Source: Acinetobacter lactucae (lineage in GTDB: Bacteria; Pseudomonadota; Gammaproteobacteria; Pseudomonadales; Moraxellaceae). Taken from it: a DNA stretch of 64,000 nt. Both the position numbers and the translations under genes were made by a program. The notes under the pieces are model-generated. The model saw only the letters and a program-made list of their open reading frames with translations. It had not been told where the DNA came from and made no database searches. The stretch lies in NCBI RefSeq assembly GCF_001605885.1, contig NZ_LRPE01000011.1, positions 123,730 to 187,729 of the forward strand, written 5' to 3'. Below, piece by piece: positions 46,999 through 57,968 of the stretch (its first letter is position 1; each line of letters opens with the position of its first letter).

Positions 46999-48312
46999 TT
47001 ATAAGAAAGCCACAAACAAATGTATTGTACCAGCAATAAATCCGGTTACCCCACCTAGTACAATAAGAATCCATTCATCCTCCTGAAATGCAGGACGCAA
47101 TAAATTCTGAAATTCTTTTGGTGTCAGTTCGCGAATACGCTCTTTAAACATTTGAAAAATCTTCTGTGCCCGGCTTGCGTTCAGTGCTGGGTCACATACG
47201 GGTCCCATCGTAATTTCAATTGAACGATCAATCAAGTCCGTCTTTAATCTTGCGTACTCTCTTGGCCCTAAAGAAAGCTGTAAAGAGGTGCGAACTAACG
47301 GGGTTTCCATGATTTCGTTAATATGACGCTTAACAATACGACGGGTTTTATCTTTACGCGGCCCGTACATCATTTCGGTCATAATCGATTTTAACGTGAT
47401 CAGATCTTCTGTGACTACGCTCGAAAACACATCAGAGACTTCCTCTTGACGCTTCATAAAAGCACCTTGGACATTATAGGTCCCAATTCGAAGAACTGGT
47501 ACAATCCAAGGAAACTTACGATCTTTTGTTAATCTAAAAATCTGTGGATAACGAATATAATGCGGTTCAACTGGGTTAAATACCATCCAGATTGCGATCC
47601 AGTTGGTTAAAAAGCCCCAAATTGCAGCCCAAAATGGTACTGTCCAGTGCCATGGTACGACAAACCAAACCACCATTTGGAAAATACCAAAGAACATGCC
47701 AATCAGTGCACTAATATGCCAAATAAAGTTAATTTCTTTTTGACCCACCTTTAAGAACATACGTACCATTAAACGGCGATCACCTTCCATCTGGCTCACG
47801 ACCATTTCACGCATGTTAACCAGTGACTCTACATTCATGGTCAACTCAGTCACTAATTCTTTTAGCACACCTGGCAATTGCTTATGCGCTTGAGCATAAA
47901 TACGGCGTTTAATCGAGTAAGGGAGATTTTCCCAAAGTACTGCATTACGGTCGATCATGACTTCATCAATAAGATGTTCAAGTTCAAAACCGACTTGTTC
48001 GCCAATAATACGCGCCATATCTTCAGGATCCATTGCTTCTAAGAATTCCCGCAATGAACCTAATTTAGATAAAGTATTATCGGTAATAATCCCAGAGATA
48101 CGCCCAGCTTTACGTGGCACGATACCTTGCCAACCTACTGGCAATGGTCCTAAATGGAACCCCCAAAACTTAATTGGGTAAAATACCATTTTTAAAGCCA
48201 TCCACACATGTGCCCATGTGACAAAAGCCGTTACGGGAATAATACTCAAAACGGCCCAAAAATCAGGTCTGTGTAAAAAGGTCTGCCACAATCCACTGAC
48301 GTACTCTAACAT
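46999..48312 (-). CDS. DUF445 family inner-membrane protein
   Basis: 437 residues. A membrane segment near residues 18-40 and two or three around 200-250 (HISALIGMFFGIFQMVVWFV and FWAAIWGFLTNWIAIWMVF), plus one at the extreme C-terminus (LIVLGGVTGFIAGTIHLFVA). The GFLTNWIAIWMVFNPVEP motif is the DUF445 hallmark (GxxTNxxAIxMxFxP). Function of the family is unknown. It follows adk's start on the same strand but transcribes independently (upstream of adk, 71-base gap), so adk could be read from its promoter. Confidence 0.85.
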   Translation of the reverse strand: MLEYVSGLWQTFLHRPDFWAVLSIIPVTAFVTWAHVWMALKMVFYPIKFWGFHLGPLPVGWQGIVPRKAGRISGIITDNTLSKLGSLREFLEAMDPEDMARIIGEQVGFELEHLIDEVMIDRNAVLWENLPYSIKRRIYAQAHKQLPGVLKELVTELTMNVESLVNMREMVVSQMEGDRRLMVRMFLKVGQKEINFIWHISALIGMFFGIFQMVVWFVVPWHWTVPFWAAIWGFLTNWIAIWMVFNPVEPHYIRYPQIFRLTKDRKFPWIVPVLRIGTYNVQGAFMKRQEEVSDVFSSVVTEDLITLKSIMTEMMYGPRKDKTRRIVKRHINEIMETPLVRTSLQLSLGPREYARLKTDLIDRSIEITMGPVCDPALNASRAQKIFQMFKERIRELTPKEFQNLLRPAFQEDEWILIVLGGVTGFIAGTIHLFVAFL

Positions 48313-48373
48313 GTAAGACTCTCGTATTTATTTGTGCTCTGCTTATGGCGAGTTAACGATAAACTGCTTTGTT

Positions 48374-48892
48374 TTATAAACCAAAACTTAGAGAATAAGA
48401 AAATTGAATTTGTGGTTTAGTATCTGCAGCAACATTTCCGTTCTGGTCAGTTAATTTTTCAGCCGCACCAATACCCACACTAAAAGTGCTAATTCTTTCT
48501 GAATTTAACCACACATAGGCCAAATCAACACCCGCACCTAAACGGGATTTAAAATCACCATCAACCTCTTTACTATCAAGATGCCCAGCATAGAAACCGA
48601 TATAGTAACCATTTTTGTCTGTGCCGGTAAGATAATAAGGATAGCGGAAGCCAACTTGTCCGCCAGCTGTTTTATCACCATTCAAAAATGCGCCGGCTTT
48701 GGCATAGGCAATACCATACGGATTTACCCACTCACCATTAAGATGTAATAATTTTTGAGTAACTCCGGCACCCACATTCCAAGTAGATGCATTATGTCCT
48801 GCTAATTTTGCTTCCGGAAGAAACGAGTAGTCTTGAGCATGTGCCCAACTACTTACTGTCAAAACTGCAAGTAAGGGATAAATTTTTCTCAT
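48374..48892 (-). CDS. Predicted small outer-membrane beta-barrel protein
   Basis: 172 residues. Signal peptide MRKIYPLLAVLTVSSWAHA, cleaved about residue 19. The mature part alternates hydrophobic and polar residues with many Gly and Tyr (YYIGFYAGHLDS, GAGVDLAYVWLN, IQFSYSLSFGL), as in eight-stranded barrels, though the last residue is Leu rather than Phe or Tyr. Start at ATG 48892 with GGAG six bases ahead. I do not recognise a named family. Confidence 0.7.
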   Translation of the reverse strand: MRKIYPLLAVLTVSSWAHAQDYSFLPEAKLAGHNASTWNVGAGVTQKLLHLNGEWVNPYGIAYAKAGAFLNGDKTAGGQVGFRYPYYLTGTDKNGYYIGFYAGHLDSKEVDGDFKSRLGAGVDLAYVWLNSERISTFSVGIGAAEKLTDQNGNVAADTKPQIQFSYSLSFGL

Positions 48893-49128
48893 TATTTTCT
48901 CCATTTTCCCTAATCGTATGGTGAGAACAACCCTATTCTATTGAATGAGAGACTTTAACAGAATTATTTTGCTTCTTATATACAAGTATCTACAATTTTG
49001 TTGTCTGCAAAGTCAAAAAGTATCTTATTAAAATGCAATGAAACTTTGAAAATTATGCAATATTTTAAATGCTCTTGCGTTAGAATAAGAAGCTATTTTT
49101 CTTCCCCTATGTCATTAAGTCGATCCTT

Positions 49129-51141
49129 ATGAAGCAGCACTTTCCTTTAAAAGATATCCAGCAAGAAAAGCGCATTTATCGAGGTCGTATCTTTTTTGCC
49201 GTAGGGATCGTGACTATCTGCTTATTAGTCTTAATTAGCCGATATGCTTATCTACAAATTTTTCACTATGACGAATTCTCAACTGCATCTGACAAAAACC
49301 GAATTCGCTTACAGCCACTTCCGCCTGCTCGTGGTTATATCTATGACAGAAATGGTGTCTTACTAGCAGATAACTACCCTGTTTTCACAGCAACTCTAAG
49401 TAAAACAGATGTAGAAGATGTTGATAGTGTGGTTGAGCAATTACAGCCTATTTTAGATTTAACACAAGAAGATATTGACCGTTTTAAAAGCCGCATAAAA
49501 ACTGCCCGTAAAACTGAACGCGTCGCGATCAAACTTAATCTAACTGAAGCCAATATTGCTAAGTTTAGTGAAGCCAAATATAAGTTCCCGGGTGTAAGAA
49601 TCGAGACACAAATGACTCGCTATTATCCACACGGTGAATTATTTGCTCATGTGATTGGCTATGTCGGGCGTATCAACGATAAAGAATTAAAAAGTATTGA
49701 TAAAGACCTATATGCTGGAACCAACCTCATCGGCAAGATTGGTGTTGAAAAAAGCTATGAAGATTTACTGCATGGTACGCCAGGTTATGAATCTGTTGAA
49801 GCAGATGCACATAGCAATGTATTACGCCATTTAGGTCGTAAAGACCCTACTCGCGGTAATGACCTGTATTTATCTTTAGATTATGGATTACAAGTTATCG
49901 CGTCTCAACAGCTTGCAGGTCGTCGTGGCGCTATTGTAGCCATTGACCCTCGTACGGGTGAAATTCTGGCTTTAGTGTCTAGCCCAAGCTTCAACCCTAA
50001 TTTATTTGTGACAGGAATTAGCCATACTGACTACAGCTCACTACGTGACAATTTAGACCAACCGCTTTATAACCGCGCAGTACAGGGTGTATATCCGCCC
50101 GGTTCTACCATTAAGCCAATGGAAGCTATGGGTGGTTTACATTACGGCATAGTGGACTGGTCAACAGCAATTTCTGACCCCGGTTATTTCCACCTACCAG
50201 GTGATTCACATAAATTCCGTGACTGGAAAAAATCTGGTCATGGTATCGTGAACATGCATAAAGCCATTATTATGTCATGTGATACCTATTTTTATATTCT
50301 TGCCCATCAAATGGGCATTGATCAAATGAACCAATGGATGCGTCAATTCGGGTTTGGTCAAAAAACAGGTGTCGATTTACCAAGTGAAAGTGAAGGTCTT
50401 TATCCAAATCCTGAATGGAAAATGCGTACGCGTAAAGCGAAATGGATGAAGGGTGAAACTATTTCAGTCAGTATTGGGCAAGGTGCTTTTACAGCCACTC
50501 CGATACAACTTGCCATGGCAACTGCGATTACGGCAAACCATGGTTCCCACGTTACTCCTCATGTTTTACGCGCAACTCATGGTGCAAAACCATTTACCGT
50601 ACGTAATGCACCTGACGGCAAAATTAACTTTAACGGAACCGACGAAGACTGGATTCAAATGCGCGATGCAATGATTGATGTAATTCAGTCAGGTACTGGT
50701 CGAGGTATTCGTACCCCTCTATATCAAATTGCAGGAAAAACAGGTACAGCACAGGTTAAGAGTATTGCACAAGGTAAACGTTATAACGAAGCAGCCTTGA
50801 GTGAGCGTCAACTTGACCATGGTTTATTTGTTGGATTTGCCCCTGCTGATAAACCTGAAATCGCGATTGCCGTGATTTGGGAAAATGGCCGTCATGGTGG
50901 TTCAGCTGCTCAACTTGCACGACCTGTGTTTGATTACTGGCTATTAACGCGTAAGAAAAACCCGATTCGTCCAGCAAATCACCAAGTAAATGGTGGGCTA
51001 ATGACGGCAGGAATTAAACCAGGTGAACTTCCAAGTGGCGGTGAAAGTTCTGGTCCAGCATCTGCTACTACCAACAAACCAGCAGCATCAACACCACAAG
51101 CGACTCCTGCTCGTCCTGCTACCAATGAGGCCGATGAATAA
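49129..51141 (+). CDS. mrdA: Penicillin-binding protein 2, peptidoglycan transpeptidase
   Basis: Essential elongasome transpeptidase that crosslinks new side-wall peptidoglycan. One membrane anchor near residues 22-43, a dimerisation domain (RLQPLPPARGYIYDRNGVLL), then the transpeptidase domain with the active Ser in PPGSTIKPME (about residue 326), SCDTYFY, and KTGTAQVKS. Length of 670 with an Ala/Pro/Thr-rich tail (about 640-670). It is not beside rodA or mreB here; instead it is coupled to rsmD (TAATG). Confidence 0.95.
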   Translation: MKQHFPLKDIQQEKRIYRGRIFFAVGIVTICLLVLISRYAYLQIFHYDEFSTASDKNRIRLQPLPPARGYIYDRNGVLLADNYPVFTATLSKTDVEDVDSVVEQLQPILDLTQEDIDRFKSRIKTARKTERVAIKLNLTEANIAKFSEAKYKFPGVRIETQMTRYYPHGELFAHVIGYVGRINDKELKSIDKDLYAGTNLIGKIGVEKSYEDLLHGTPGYESVEADAHSNVLRHLGRKDPTRGNDLYLSLDYGLQVIASQQLAGRRGAIVAIDPRTGEILALVSSPSFNPNLFVTGISHTDYSSLRDNLDQPLYNRAVQGVYPPGSTIKPMEAMGGLHYGIVDWSTAISDPGYFHLPGDSHKFRDWKKSGHGIVNMHKAIIMSCDTYFYILAHQMGIDQMNQWMRQFGFGQKTGVDLPSESEGLYPNPEWKMRTRKAKWMKGETISVSIGQGAFTATPIQLAMATAITANHGSHVTPHVLRATHGAKPFTVRNAPDGKINFNGTDEDWIQMRDAMIDVIQSGTGRGIRTPLYQIAGKTGTAQVKSIAQGKRYNEAALSERQLDHGLFVGFAPADKPEIAIAVIWENGRHGGSAAQLARPVFDYWLLTRKKNPIRPANHQVNGGLMTAGIKPGELPSGGESSGPASATTNKPAASTPQATPARPATNEADE

Positions 51142-51692
51142 TGAAAAATCAACTACGCATTATTGGAGGCGAATGGAAAAGACGAGTACTTCCTTTCGCT
51201 AGCATTGATGGCTTACGCCCAACTCCAGACAGAGTCCGTGAAACTCTATTTAACTGGCTCATGTGGGATATCCAAAATGCTCATGTTCTCGACATCTGTA
51301 CAGGCTCTGGTGCATTAGGTTTTGAGGCATTGTCACGCGGGGCTGCTTCGGTTTATATGATTGAACCCGACAAAACTCAGGCAAGATTTTTAAAAGACAA
51401 TATTGAACTCTTAAAAGCCCAAAACTGTCATTTAATTAATGCAACTGCTCAACAGGCTTTACCGCGTTTAAAAGAACAATTTGACGTGGTTTTTTTAGAT
51501 CCACCTTATAGTCTTGATTTATGGCAAGAGCTTTCGAACTTGGCCGAGCCACATATTAAAAAAAATGGATATATGTATGTTGAAGCTGACCGAGAGTTAT
51601 CTCAGCTTCATCTTCCTGCCACATGGCAACAGGTTAAAACAACAAAAGCTGGTACAGTTCACGCAGGGCTTTACCAAAAAATAAGCAAATAA
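51141..51692 (+). CDS. rsmD: 16S rRNA (guanine-966 N2)-methyltransferase
   Basis: SAM-dependent enzyme methylating G966 of 16S rRNA. Features: RIIGGEWKRRVLPF, RPTPDRVRETLFNWL, the SAM loop VLDICTGSGALGFEALSRGA, and the catalytic DPPY in VFLDPPYSLDLW. 183 residues, close to the family norm. The ATG shares a base with the mrdA stop codon. Confidence 0.95.
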   Translation: MKNQLRIIGGEWKRRVLPFASIDGLRPTPDRVRETLFNWLMWDIQNAHVLDICTGSGALGFEALSRGAASVYMIEPDKTQARFLKDNIELLKAQNCHLINATAQQALPRLKEQFDVVFLDPPYSLDLWQELSNLAEPHIKKNGYMYVEADRELSQLHLPATWQQVKTTKAGTVHAGLYQKISK

Positions 51693-51717
51693 AAAAGGTA
51701 GCTCTAAGCTACCTTTT
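51693..51717. terminator. Bidirectional terminator rsmD / urease operon
   Basis: AAAAGGTAGCT, loop CTA, AGCTACCTTTT between convergent transcripts. Confidence 0.88.
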
Positions 51718-51734
51718 ACTTTGCAAAATTTTAA

Positions 51735-52304
51735 TTAGCTTAAGCCAATCAGTGCCACAACTGCTGCACAGGCGCCAACAATTTTTTTGCCATATGGCAC
51801 ATAGCGTGTAAGCAGAGCGCCCAACACCAACCCACTGCAATAGATTAATGCCATACCCGCAATCATACCAGTTACTAATGACACGATATGTCCTGCGTGT
51901 GCTAACTCAACCCCATGAGCAATACCGTGGAAGCTTGCAAGTAATGCCGCCGCTACAGGTAAAACCTTATTCAATTTTGTCCATAATGCAATTGCTGTAA
52001 CCACTAAAGAAGCCACAATACCGTATTCAGCAACATTTGCAGCTACTAAACCTTGAGCACCCACTAAGAACCCTACAATTAAGGTCACGCTTAAAGTAAT
52101 AACTCCAGCAATTTTCCACAGCTTAGCTGCTGACCACAATAAGACACCAAAAGCCAAGGCCATGACTAAATGGTCTAACCCAGTAAAGGGATGAATAAAG
52201 CCCGCCACAAAACCAGAATGTGCATGATCATGTCCCGGATGGGCCATTGCAAGTGCTGGCAATAATGAAAGGAGCACTACACTCCATTTTTTCATGAAGT
52301 CCAT
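51735..52304 (-). CDS. ureJ: HupE/UreJ family nickel-related membrane protein
   Basis: Inner-membrane protein of 189 residues with about six hydrophobic segments; the family is thought to bring Ni(II) in for urease or hydrogenase. Signal-like start ending ALAMA, then the hallmark HPGHDHAHSG and FTGLDHLVMALAFGV, and FHGIAHGVELAH in the middle; the His residues may bind nickel. ATG 52304 has AGGAGA four bases ahead. Last gene of the urease operon, nine bases after ureG. Confidence 0.9.
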   Translation of the reverse strand: MDFMKKWSVVLLSLLPALAMAHPGHDHAHSGFVAGFIHPFTGLDHLVMALAFGVLLWSAAKLWKIAGVITLSVTLIVGFLVGAQGLVAANVAEYGIVASLVVTAIALWTKLNKVLPVAAALLASFHGIAHGVELAHAGHIVSLVTGMIAGMALIYCSGLVLGALLTRYVPYGKKIVGACAAVVALIGLS

Positions 52305-52313
52305 AATCTCTCC

Positions 52314-52928
52314 TTAAGCTTTAAACAGCCCTTGTTTCTCAATAAATTGGATAATTTCTTCAAGCCCATCTTGTGTTTTCATGTTTGAAAATAAGAAGGG
52401 TTTTTCTCCGCGCATGCGTTTCGCATCTTGGTCCATTACATCAAGGTTTGCACCTACCATTGGCGCAAGGTCAGTTTTATTAATAATGAGTAAATCTGAC
52501 TTAGTAATACCCGGCCCACCTTTACGAGGGATTTTTTCTCCACCTGCGACATCAATAACATATAAAGTTAAATCAGAAAGTTCAGGACTAAATGTTGCAG
52601 CTAAATTATCACCACCACTTTCGATAATAATGAGTTCTAAGCCTTCGAATTTTTCACACAAATCATCAATTGCAGCCAAGTTAATTGAAGCATCTTCACG
52701 AATTGCCGTATGCGGACAACCACCTGTTTCCACACCCACAATCCGATCTGGCGACATCGCTTCATTACGGGTTAAAAAGTTTGAGTCTTCTTTGGTATAA
52801 ATATCATTTGTCACTACAGCCATATTGTATTTATTACGCAAGGCTAAACATAAATTAAGTGTAAGTGCTGTTTTACCCGAACCCACTGGTCCGCCAATTC
52901 CAACTCGTAATGGACTACGCTCTGTCAT
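52314..52928 (-). CDS. ureG: Urease accessory GTPase UreG
   Basis: GTP-driven factor for nickel insertion into urease. P-loop [11 protein letters not shown] at residues 12-22, the metal-binding CPH in [13 protein letters not shown], the switch region [17 protein letters not shown], and the guanine motif INKTDLAP. 204 residues, the usual length. Lies between ureF (24-base gap) and ureJ. Confidence 0.96.
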   Translation of the reverse strand: MTERSPLRVGIGGPVGSGKTALTLNLCLALRNKYNMAVVTNDIYTKEDSNFLTRNEAMSPDRIVGVETGGCPHTAIREDASINLAAIDDLCEKFEGLELIIIESGGDNLAATFSPELSDLTLYVIDVAGGEKIPRKGGPGITKSDLLIINKTDLAPMVGANLDVMDQDAKRMRGEKPFLFSNMKTQDGLEEIIQFIEKQGLFKA

Positions 52929-52952
52929 GATTTTTATCCTTTTTTCCTAAAC

Positions 52953-53618
52953 TTAAGATCTGAATAACCGTGAATATTGTGTTTCGTGTTTCATGCTCAG
53001 CATGGCATAACGAGGTAAAGCGCAGCTCAATTGCTCATCATTAAGCTTCAAAGCTTTCTCTACTGCTTGTGGTACTAAACCATGCAAGTGCCATAAAATT
53101 CTTTGCCCAGCCATTTGTCCTAAAGGAACAGTTTTTACTGCGGCTAAAACCTGATTTTCTAAAACAGTGAAGGTATAAGCCGTAAGTACATCCATGTCTT
53201 TGAGTTCGAGTCGACCACAAAGCTGTGCATAGACCGGCACGAAACCAAACTGCTTTTTAACCTCAACTGTTTTTTTTAAAACATCTTTAATCCACGCATT
53301 TAAAGAAAATGCCAGCTGTTGAGATTCTGCCAAGAGTTCTTTACTTTCTCTGCTGGCCTTATACAAATTTGCCCATACCAGAAACTGTTCTGAATCATCG
53401 TGATGCTGCATGAGACGCTTTAATACTGGTAGCTCAAACCTCACCAACAACATCTCAAGTACTTCTTCAAAGTAAGCAATTGCCGAGATTTCGTCATGTA
53501 TTAGGCCAATATCAATCGCCGTTTCCACACCTTGCGAATAACAATACGCCCCAACTGGCAATGCCGTAGAAGACAGTGTCAGCAGTTGCAGTAATTGCGC
53601 GGCACTATGAATGGACAT
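52953..53618 (-). CDS. ureF: Urease accessory protein UreF
   Basis: Links UreD and UreG in the nickel-insertion complex. Family features: [20 protein letters not shown] near residue 17, and [17 protein letters not shown] in the C-terminal part. 221 residues, all-helical. Its start overlaps the end of ureE by 14 bases. Confidence 0.93.
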   Translation of the reverse strand: MSIHSAAQLLQLLTLSSTALPVGAYCYSQGVETAIDIGLIHDEISAIAYFEEVLEMLLVRFELPVLKRLMQHHDDSEQFLVWANLYKASRESKELLAESQQLAFSLNAWIKDVLKKTVEVKKQFGFVPVYAQLCGRLELKDMDVLTAYTFTVLENQVLAAVKTVPLGQMAGQRILWHLHGLVPQAVEKALKLNDEQLSCALPRYAMLSMKHETQYSRLFRS

Positions 53619-54087
53619 GATGTAAAGCTTTGATTGAGCTTAAACGATGATCATGGCTATGCTGTGCATAGGCACCGCTTTCAGGTTCAAACGGATGATC
53701 AGTTTCTGAAACTGTAAGCCCTAACCCTTCCACCATTTCTGCAAGCACATGATCAGGCTCAAAATACAAAGCTGTAGGTGTCAGCATTAATGGCACATGC
53801 CTATTACCTAAGTGATAGGCAGCTTTAAGCAAATCAAAATCGGTTTGAGCAGTGACTTGCATTAATCGCTCAGGTTTTGCATCAACACGCAATACATCGC
53901 CCTCTTGAGTTGCGATATATGAGCCACTACGCAAAATACCAGTACGCGGTAAATCAGCACCAATATCCACCCCACTCGCTAAAGCCGCTCGAAACCGTGA
54001 TTTTTGGCGTGTATCAAAAGTCAGTTCAACCGTTTCAAATGCCTGATCAGGAGAAATATATTCAAGACGTTGGGTATAGATTTTCAT
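53605..54087 (-). CDS. ureE: Urease nickel chaperone UreE
   Basis: Carries nickel to the urease complex. 160 residues: an N-terminal peptide-binding domain ([31 protein letters not shown]), the metal domain with [10 protein letters not shown] and the conserved His, and a tail rich in His ([18 protein letters not shown]) that should bind extra nickel. A 70-base gap separates it from ureC. Confidence 0.94.
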   Translation of the reverse strand: MKIYTQRLEYISPDQAFETVELTFDTRQKSRFRAALASGVDIGADLPRTGILRSGSYIATQEGDVLRVDAKPERLMQVTAQTDFDLLKAAYHLGNRHVPLMLTPTALYFEPDHVLAEMVEGLGLTVSETDHPFEPESGAYAQHSHDHRLSSIKALHHVHS

Positions 54088-54157
54088 TTAGCTTTTCTCT
54101 CCTTATTTATTTCTTTCATATCTAGAGTAATGAGGCAAATCATCTCTATAAAACTTA

Positions 54158-55858
54158 TCAAAATAAGAAATAACGCTGAGCCATAGGTAATACATCAGCA
54201 GGTTCACACGTTAATAATTCACCATCAGCCCGCACCTCGTAAGTTTCAGGATGAACATGCATGACTGGGCAATATGTGTTGTGCTTCATATCAGCTTTGC
54301 TAATTTGACGTGTGTTTTTACATGGGCTAATTAACTTTTTAAGGTTTAATTTCTCAGCAACTTTTTCATCAATTGCCACTTGAGGTAAAAAGGTAATACA
54401 GGTGTTATGTACACCACGCGGATAAGCACCAAACATTGGACGATAATGCACGGGTTGAGGTGTTGGAATTGAAGCATTAATGTCACCCATCGGTGCTGCC
54501 GCAATCATACCCCCTTTAATAATCATGGAAGGCTTTACGCCAAAAAAAGCAGGCTTCCAGAGCACTAAATCAGCAAGTTTTCCGACTTCAACAGAACCCA
54601 CTTCATGACTTAAACCATGGGTAATTGCAGGGTTAATCGTATATTTAGCAATATAACGTTTAACACGATTGTTATCATGAAACTCATTATCACCCTCAAG
54701 AGGCCCACGTTGAATTTTCATTTTATGAGCAGTTTGCCAAGTTCGTAAAATCACCTCACCTACGCGACCCATCGCCTGAGAGTCAGAGGACATCATGGCA
54801 ATAGCACCTAAGTCTTGCAGGATATCTTCAGCGGCAATAGTTTCACGGCGAATACGACTTTCAGCAAATGCAATATCCTCAGCGATTGCCGGATCTAAAT
54901 GATGGCAAACCATAAGCATATCTAAATGCTCATCAATGGTATTAATCGTATAAGGGCGCGTTGGATTAGTAGAAGACGGCAAGACATTACTTTGTCCAAT
55001 TGCCTTTAAAATGTCAGGTGCATGCCCACCACCCGCACCTTCGGTATGGTACGTATGAATCGTGCGATCTTTAAATGCAGCTAGTGTTTCTTCTAAAAAA
55101 CCACCTTCATTTAAAGTATCTGTATGAATAGCGACCTGCACGTCAAACTCATCCGCTACACTCAAACAGTTATCAATGGCTGCCGGTGTTGAACCCCAGT
55201 CCTCATGGAGTTTTAACCCAATTACCCCAGCTTTAATTTGCTCACGAATTGGATCAGGTAAACTCAAATTCCCTTTGCCTAACAGCCCAATATTCATAGG
55301 CAAATCATCAATGGCTTGCAACATGATCGCAATATGCCAAGGCCCCGGAGTCACAGTCGTTGCTGAAGTTCCAGCCGCCGGTCCTGTACCACCACCCACC
55401 ATTGTTGTTGTACCCGACATAAGAGCAGTTTCAACTTGCTGCGGGCAAATCCAGTGAATGTGAGTATCAATACCACCTGCCGTTAAAATTTGTCCTTCAC
55501 CTGCAATCACTTCTGTTGCAGCACCTAAAGGAATGGTAATGTCAGGTTGAATATCAGGATTTCCAGCTTTTCCTATTTTCCAAATTCGACCATTTTTTAA
55601 GCCAACATCCGCCTTTACAATTCCCCACCAATCCACAATCAAAGCATTGGTAATCACAGTGTCGGCAACTTCATTGGCTAAAAGTTGAGATTGCCCCATT
55701 CCATCACGAATGACTTTGCCACCGCCAAACTTAACTTCTTCACCATAGGTCGTTAAATCTTGCTCAACCTCAATAAAAAGCTCTGTATCAGCCAAGCGAA
55801 TACGATCACCAACCGTTGGACCAAACATTTCAGCATATGCACGACGTGACATTTTCAT
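54158..55858 (-). CDS. ureC: Urease alpha subunit
   Basis: Catalytic subunit hydrolysing urea to ammonia and carbamate at a di-nickel site. Nickel ligands and neighbours are present: [13 protein letters not shown], the carbamylated Lys in [37 protein letters not shown], and the mobile flap MVCHHLDP. 566 residues, as in most bacteria. ATG 55858 has AGGAA eight bases ahead. A GNAT gene, not ureB, precedes it directly. Confidence 0.97.
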   Translation of the reverse strand: MKMSRRAYAEMFGPTVGDRIRLADTELFIEVEQDLTTYGEEVKFGGGKVIRDGMGQSQLLANEVADTVITNALIVDWWGIVKADVGLKNGRIWKIGKAGNPDIQPDITIPLGAATEVIAGEGQILTAGGIDTHIHWICPQQVETALMSGTTTMVGGGTGPAAGTSATTVTPGPWHIAIMLQAIDDLPMNIGLLGKGNLSLPDPIREQIKAGVIGLKLHEDWGSTPAAIDNCLSVADEFDVQVAIHTDTLNEGGFLEETLAAFKDRTIHTYHTEGAGGGHAPDILKAIGQSNVLPSSTNPTRPYTINTIDEHLDMLMVCHHLDPAIAEDIAFAESRIRRETIAAEDILQDLGAIAMMSSDSQAMGRVGEVILRTWQTAHKMKIQRGPLEGDNEFHDNNRVKRYIAKYTINPAITHGLSHEVGSVEVGKLADLVLWKPAFFGVKPSMIIKGGMIAAAPMGDINASIPTPQPVHYRPMFGAYPRGVHNTCITFLPQVAIDEKVAEKLNLKKLISPCKNTRQISKADMKHNTYCPVMHVHPETYEVRADGELLTCEPADVLPMAQRYFLF

Positions 55859-55870
55859 ACGATTAGTTCC

Positions 55871-56329
55871 TTATTTTTCTGATGGCAAAGCATAATATTT
55901 TGTCATCGGGATAAACCGGATTCCCCATTTTTCAGCAGCATCACCACTTACAATAAAACCAAATTTTTCATAGATATCTTGAGCATAAAAACTTGAATTC
56001 ACCGTAATTTTTTCAACGTCTATATTTTCATTTTTAATTTTTTCTTCTATGAAATCCCAAAGCTGTCGCCCTAGACCTAGTTTCAAATGTGTTTTTTTAA
56101 TAAAAAAATGCATTAAATGTGAGGGTTCCATATAAGCGACTATACCCACGATCTGTTGATCAATCTCTCCAACAAAATAATGAATATCTTCTCGATCAAA
56201 AATTGTTTGTATGACTTCTGGTTTAAAGCGTGAGCGCCCTTCGTGATTTGCAATCACTTGATCTACATATGGAGCGATTATGGCAACGATAGTATCTGTG
56301 TCATCTTTCGTTGCTTTTCTAATCAACAT
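55871..56329 (-). CDS. GNAT family acetyltransferase inside the urease operon
   Basis: 152 residues from ATG 56329 (GGA five bases ahead); ATG 56335 is an equally possible start. Acetyl-CoA-binding features: [20 protein letters not shown] (motif A, with a G-x-G-x-G/R-like loop), and [20 protein letters not shown] near the end (motif B). It overlaps the ureB end and lies 12 bases before ureC, so it is translated with the urease subunits. A GNAT gene is also found among ure genes in Pseudomonas. Its acceptor is unknown. Confidence 0.85.
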   Translation of the reverse strand: MLIRKATKDDTDTIVAIIAPYVDQVIANHEGRSRFKPEVIQTIFDREDIHYFVGEIDQQIVGIVAYMEPSHLMHFFIKKTHLKLGLGRQLWDFIEEKIKNENIDVEKITVNSSFYAQDIYEKFGFIVSGDAAEKWGIRFIPMTKYYALPSEK

Positions 56330-56639
56330 TCTCATCCAAACGCCCCATGACTCGGCCTGCAAAACCATAAACTTCTCGTTTACCAACCAAAGCAACAAGC
56401 TCTACTTCTCGACTTTGTCCGGGTTCAAAACGTATTGCTGTACCTGCCGCGATATTTAATCGAAAGCCTTTAGCTATTTCACGATCAAACTGTAGTGCAT
56501 CATTTGCTTCATAAAAATGAAAATGTGAACCCACCTGAATAGGCCGATCGCCAATATTAGCAACTACAACTTTTAAAGTTTGTCGTCCAACATTCAGCTC
56601 AATGTCTGTATCTGGAGTAATGATTTCACCGGGGATCAT
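56319..56639 (-). CDS. ureB: Urease beta subunit
   Basis: Structural subunit of urease. 106 residues beginning [19 protein letters not shown], with [20 protein letters not shown] and [20 protein letters not shown]. Starts 11 bases after ureA; its 3' end overlaps the GNAT gene by 11 to 17 bases, depending on the start chosen. Confidence 0.96.
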   Translation of the reverse strand: MIPGEIITPDTDIELNVGRQTLKVVVANIGDRPIQVGSHFHFYEANDALQFDREIAKGFRLNIAAGTAIRFEPGQSREVELVALVGKREVYGFAGRVMGRLDENVD

Positions 56640-56650
56640 AAGTCCTCCTT

Positions 56651-56953
56651 TTATACGATTGGCTGATGAACAGTGACTAACTTCGAACCATCAGGAAAAG
56701 TTGCTTCGACCTGAACCTCAGCAATCATTTCTGGCACACCATCCATCACATCTTCGCGCTTTAATAAAGTTGTTCCGTAATGCATCAAGTCACTCACCGT
56801 CATACCGTCCCGCGCCCCTTCAAGCAAAGCAGCAGAAATAAAAGCGATAGCTTCCGGATAATTCAGTTTTAAACCACGCGCTTTACGACGCTCAGCAACT
56901 AAACCAGCGGTGAAAATAAGTAATTTATCTTTTTCTGTTGGATTGAGTTCCAT
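56651..56953 (-). CDS. ureA: Urease gamma subunit
   Basis: Structural subunit of urease, 100 residues. Begins [20 protein letters not shown] and continues with [20 protein letters not shown], then [19 protein letters not shown], all hallmarks. It follows ureD after 101 bases and is followed by ureB. Confidence 0.97.
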   Translation of the reverse strand: MELNPTEKDKLLIFTAGLVAERRKARGLKLNYPEAIAFISAALLEGARDGMTVSDLMHYGTTLLKREDVMDGVPEMIAEVQVEATFPDGSKLVTVHQPIV

Positions 56954-57054
56954 ATCTCTTTCCTAAATAGCATCTAATTTTCTTTAAGCAAAATACGTGC
57001 TCAAAAGCAGCATACTTATTTTAATTGTTTTTTAAATACGCAATTTAACGTAAC

Positions 57055-57930
57055 TTAGGTCTTCCATATTCTCGGAAATTCTTCATCTAAATCAAACCAA
57101 TAACGTCTTAATCTTGCTCTTATTGCCGCAAAAGCATCATGGCAACGTCGGACATCATTTCCCAAGAAACGCGCACAAACCACATCATCTAATAATGTTA
57201 AAGTTACAGGTGCTTGCATACGCATCATTAATTCACGAATGAGTTCGAGCTGTTGTTCTAAATAAAATGAAGACCGATATTTCTCAGGTGCAACCGCCCA
57301 AAAGCTTCCTATTACGGCTTGATTATTCATACCTAAACATGAACGAAGCCAACGATCTTCACCTTCAAAAAACAATATATCTGCAACCAGTAATTTTTGT
57401 TCTCGCCACAACTTAAACTGGTTGTGGTAGCTTCCCTGCACAAAACGCTCAGCGCGCGCCTGCCGCCCGAGTACCAACATATCCCATCCTATAAAACTGG
57501 CAGTATGGTCAAGATGAATATGAGTTTCTGAGTGTGCTAGAGCTCCGTCAAATAACATGGATTCCTGTGGAACCCACTCCAAAATAGACTGATCTCGCAC
57601 ATGAAGATGAATATGCTGAAAGGCTTGCTTCCCATTGGTTTTGTACCACTTCCCTGCGCCAGGAGTCGTTACAACCGCATGAGCTTGATCTTTGGTTTCG
57701 ATTTGAAAAGTAAGATGATCTCCTCCTGCAATTCCTGCGGGAGGATGTACAATAATGGCGTGACATACACCTGTTTTTTCAGGCCAGAGCATTTTTTGCA
57801 CCCTTACAGGGCCATAATGCTTTCTATGATTCATTATGGTGCGCGAATTTTCAAAACAAAATCCGAGCTCTAATCTCGCATACCAAAATGGTGCTAAAGA
57901 GTTTTTTGAAAACGTTTGTACCTGATTCAT
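57055..57930 (-). CDS. ureD: Urease accessory protein UreD (UreH)
   Basis: Scaffold binding apo-urease before nickel insertion. Features: [31 protein letters not shown] near residues 63-80, [23 protein letters not shown]. 291 residues from ATG 57930. A TTG at 57948 in frame would start only about ten bases after the predicted transcript start of the sigma-54 promoter, so ATG is preferred. First gene of the operon. Confidence 0.93.
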   Translation of the reverse strand: MNQVQTFSKNSLAPFWYARLELGFCFENSRTIMNHRKHYGPVRVQKMLWPEKTGVCHAIIVHPPAGIAGGDHLTFQIETKDQAHAVVTTPGAGKWYKTNGKQAFQHIHLHVRDQSILEWVPQESMLFDGALAHSETHIHLDHTASFIGWDMLVLGRQARAERFVQGSYHNQFKLWREQKLLVADILFFEGEDRWLRSCLGMNNQAVIGSFWAVAPEKYRSSFYLEQQLELIRELMMRMQAPVTLTLLDDVVCARFLGNDVRRCHDAFAAIRARLRRYWFDLDEEFPRIWKT

Positions 57931-57968
57931 TCTGGTTCGTATGTTCAAAATAAGTGCTTAAAGTTATA

